5,297 nucleotides of DNA, taken from the NCBI GenBank assembly GCA_019312705.1, contig JAFDCW010000383.1:1-5297 (forward strand), given 5' to 3'. Under the pieces are notes generated by a model. That model saw nothing but the letters and a program-made list of their open reading frames with translations, was not told the DNA's origin and made no database searches. Within the stretch, counting starts at the first letter, position 1. The number at the start of each line of letters is the position of its first letter. The stretch is from Deltaproteobacteria bacterium (GTDB lineage: Bacteria; Myxococcota; Polyangia; Polyangiales; B10-G4). The translations under genes and the position numbers were made by a program. Shown here in pieces: positions 4,654 to 5,297 of this stretch.

Positions 4654-5297
4654 ATGGCCCGCGAGCACGAAAAACGGCGCACGTTCGCCATCATCTCTCA
4701 TCCGGATGCGGGCAAGACGACCCTGACCGAAAAGCTCCTTCTCTATGGAGGGGCCATTCACATGGCCGGTGCCGTCAAGTCGCGTAAGTCGAAGCGCGCC
4801 GCGACCAGCGACTGGATGGAGATCGAGAAGAAGCGCGGGATCTCCGTGACCTCGAGCGTGCTCGCCTTCGAGTTCGAGGGCATCCACTACAACCTCCTCG
4901 ATACTCCCGGTCACCAGGACTTCTCCGAAGACACGTACCGGACGCTGACCGCCGCGGACTGCGCGATCATGCTCATCGACGCCGCCAAGGGCGTCGAGCC
5001 GCAGACCCGGAAGCTCTTCCACGTCTGTCGGATGCGCGGCACGCCCATCGTCACCTTCGTCAACAAGCTCGACCGGCCCTCCCGAGACCCCTTTGGCCTC
5101 ATGAGCCAGGTCGAGGACGTGCTGGGGCTGCACACCGTGCCCTTCACCTGGCCCATCGGTGATGGCGACCGTTTTCAGGGCGTATACGTCCGGGACGACC
5201 AGTCGGTTCTACGCTTCGAAAAGACGGCCCAGAACGCGAAGAAGGTCGCCTCACGGACCGGAGGCATCGACGATCCGGAGCTCGTGACTATGCTCGG
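4654..5297 (+). CDS. prfC: Peptide chain release factor 3 (RF3), 5' part only
   Basis: RF3 is the cytoplasmic GTPase that drives RF1 and RF2 off the ribosome after peptide release. The window holds the first 214 codons; E. coli RF3 has about 529, so most of domains II and III is missing. The GTPase motifs are intact: P-loop SHPDAGKT (15-22), switch [10 protein letters not shown] (61-69), DTPGHQDF (83-90) with catalytic His87, and NKLD (137-140). The sequences [48 protein letters not shown] and TWPIG distinguish it from EF-G and other translational GTPases. An in-frame TAG at 4639-4641 with no start codon between makes ATG 4654 the earliest possible start. There is no Shine-Dalgarno, and the mRNA may be leaderless. 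The gene is transcribed divergently from the lipoprotein gene; no frameshift or missing residue is seen. Confidence 0.96.
   Translation, partial: MAREHEKRRTFAIISHPDAGKTTLTEKLLLYGGAIHMAGAVKSRKSKRAATSDWMEIEKKRGISVTSSVLAFEFEGIHYNLLDTPGHQDFSEDTYRTLTAADCAIMLIDAAKGVEPQTRKLFHVCRMRGTPIVTFVNKLDRPSRDPFGLMSQVEDVLGLHTVPFTWPIGDGDRFQGVYVRDDQSVLRFEKTAQNAKKVASRTGGIDDPELVTML

Noticed and set aside
2477..4726. 749-codon open frame on the plus strand, antisense to the lipoprotein gene and running into prfC
   Set aside because: It is a mirror of strong third-position GC bias in the opposite gene. Its product is a Val/Gly/Ala/Asp/Glu-rich string with no recognisable domain, while the minus strand has a signal peptide, linker, PPC domain, promoter and Shine-Dalgarno.

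Overview
The window is GC-rich, gene-dense bacterial DNA that most resembles a member of the Myxococcota. Three things suggest this: a Ser/Thr kinase whose catalytic loop reads HRDVSPQNI, a lipoprotein with a Cys-Gly-Gly-Lys-Cys-Asp motif just after the lipid-anchor cysteine and a C-terminal PPC domain, and a very good sigma-54 promoter match. This placement comes from protein style only; there is no rRNA or other strong taxonomic marker.

Layout. Positions 1-285 hold no gene I can support and form the upstream region of the kinase gene. Positions 286-2433 (+) encode a 715-residue Ser/Thr protein kinase with an N-terminal catalytic domain, a long acidic and Pro/Thr-rich disordered region and one C-terminal membrane segment. 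A hairpin at 2434-2474 lies between this gene and the convergent gene that follows and looks like a shared, bidirectional terminator. Positions 2498-4417 (-) encode a 639-residue lipoprotein. Its core looks like a circularly permuted NlpC/P60-type (YiiX-like) cysteine hydrolase, followed by an unrecognised helical region, a Pro-Thr-Glu linker and a PPC domain. Positions 4654-5297 (+) are the start of prfC (peptide chain release factor 3), cut off by the window edge.

The 236-bp divergent intergenic region (4418-4653) is the densest part of the window for regulation. For the lipoprotein gene, reading on the minus strand toward its start, it holds a perfect 13-bp inverted repeat, a smaller inverted repeat, an AT-rich tandem repeat, a sigma-54 -24/-12 element, and a perfect inverted repeat in the predicted 5' leader that abuts the Shine-Dalgarno. 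For prfC it holds a possible -35/-10 pair so close to the ATG that the mRNA may be leaderless.

The three genes do not form an operon and show no obvious shared pathway. The most notable content is the inferred sigma-54/enhancer control of a secreted, possibly enzymatic lipoprotein of unusual architecture. The kinase is an orphan signalling protein with no visible partner here.
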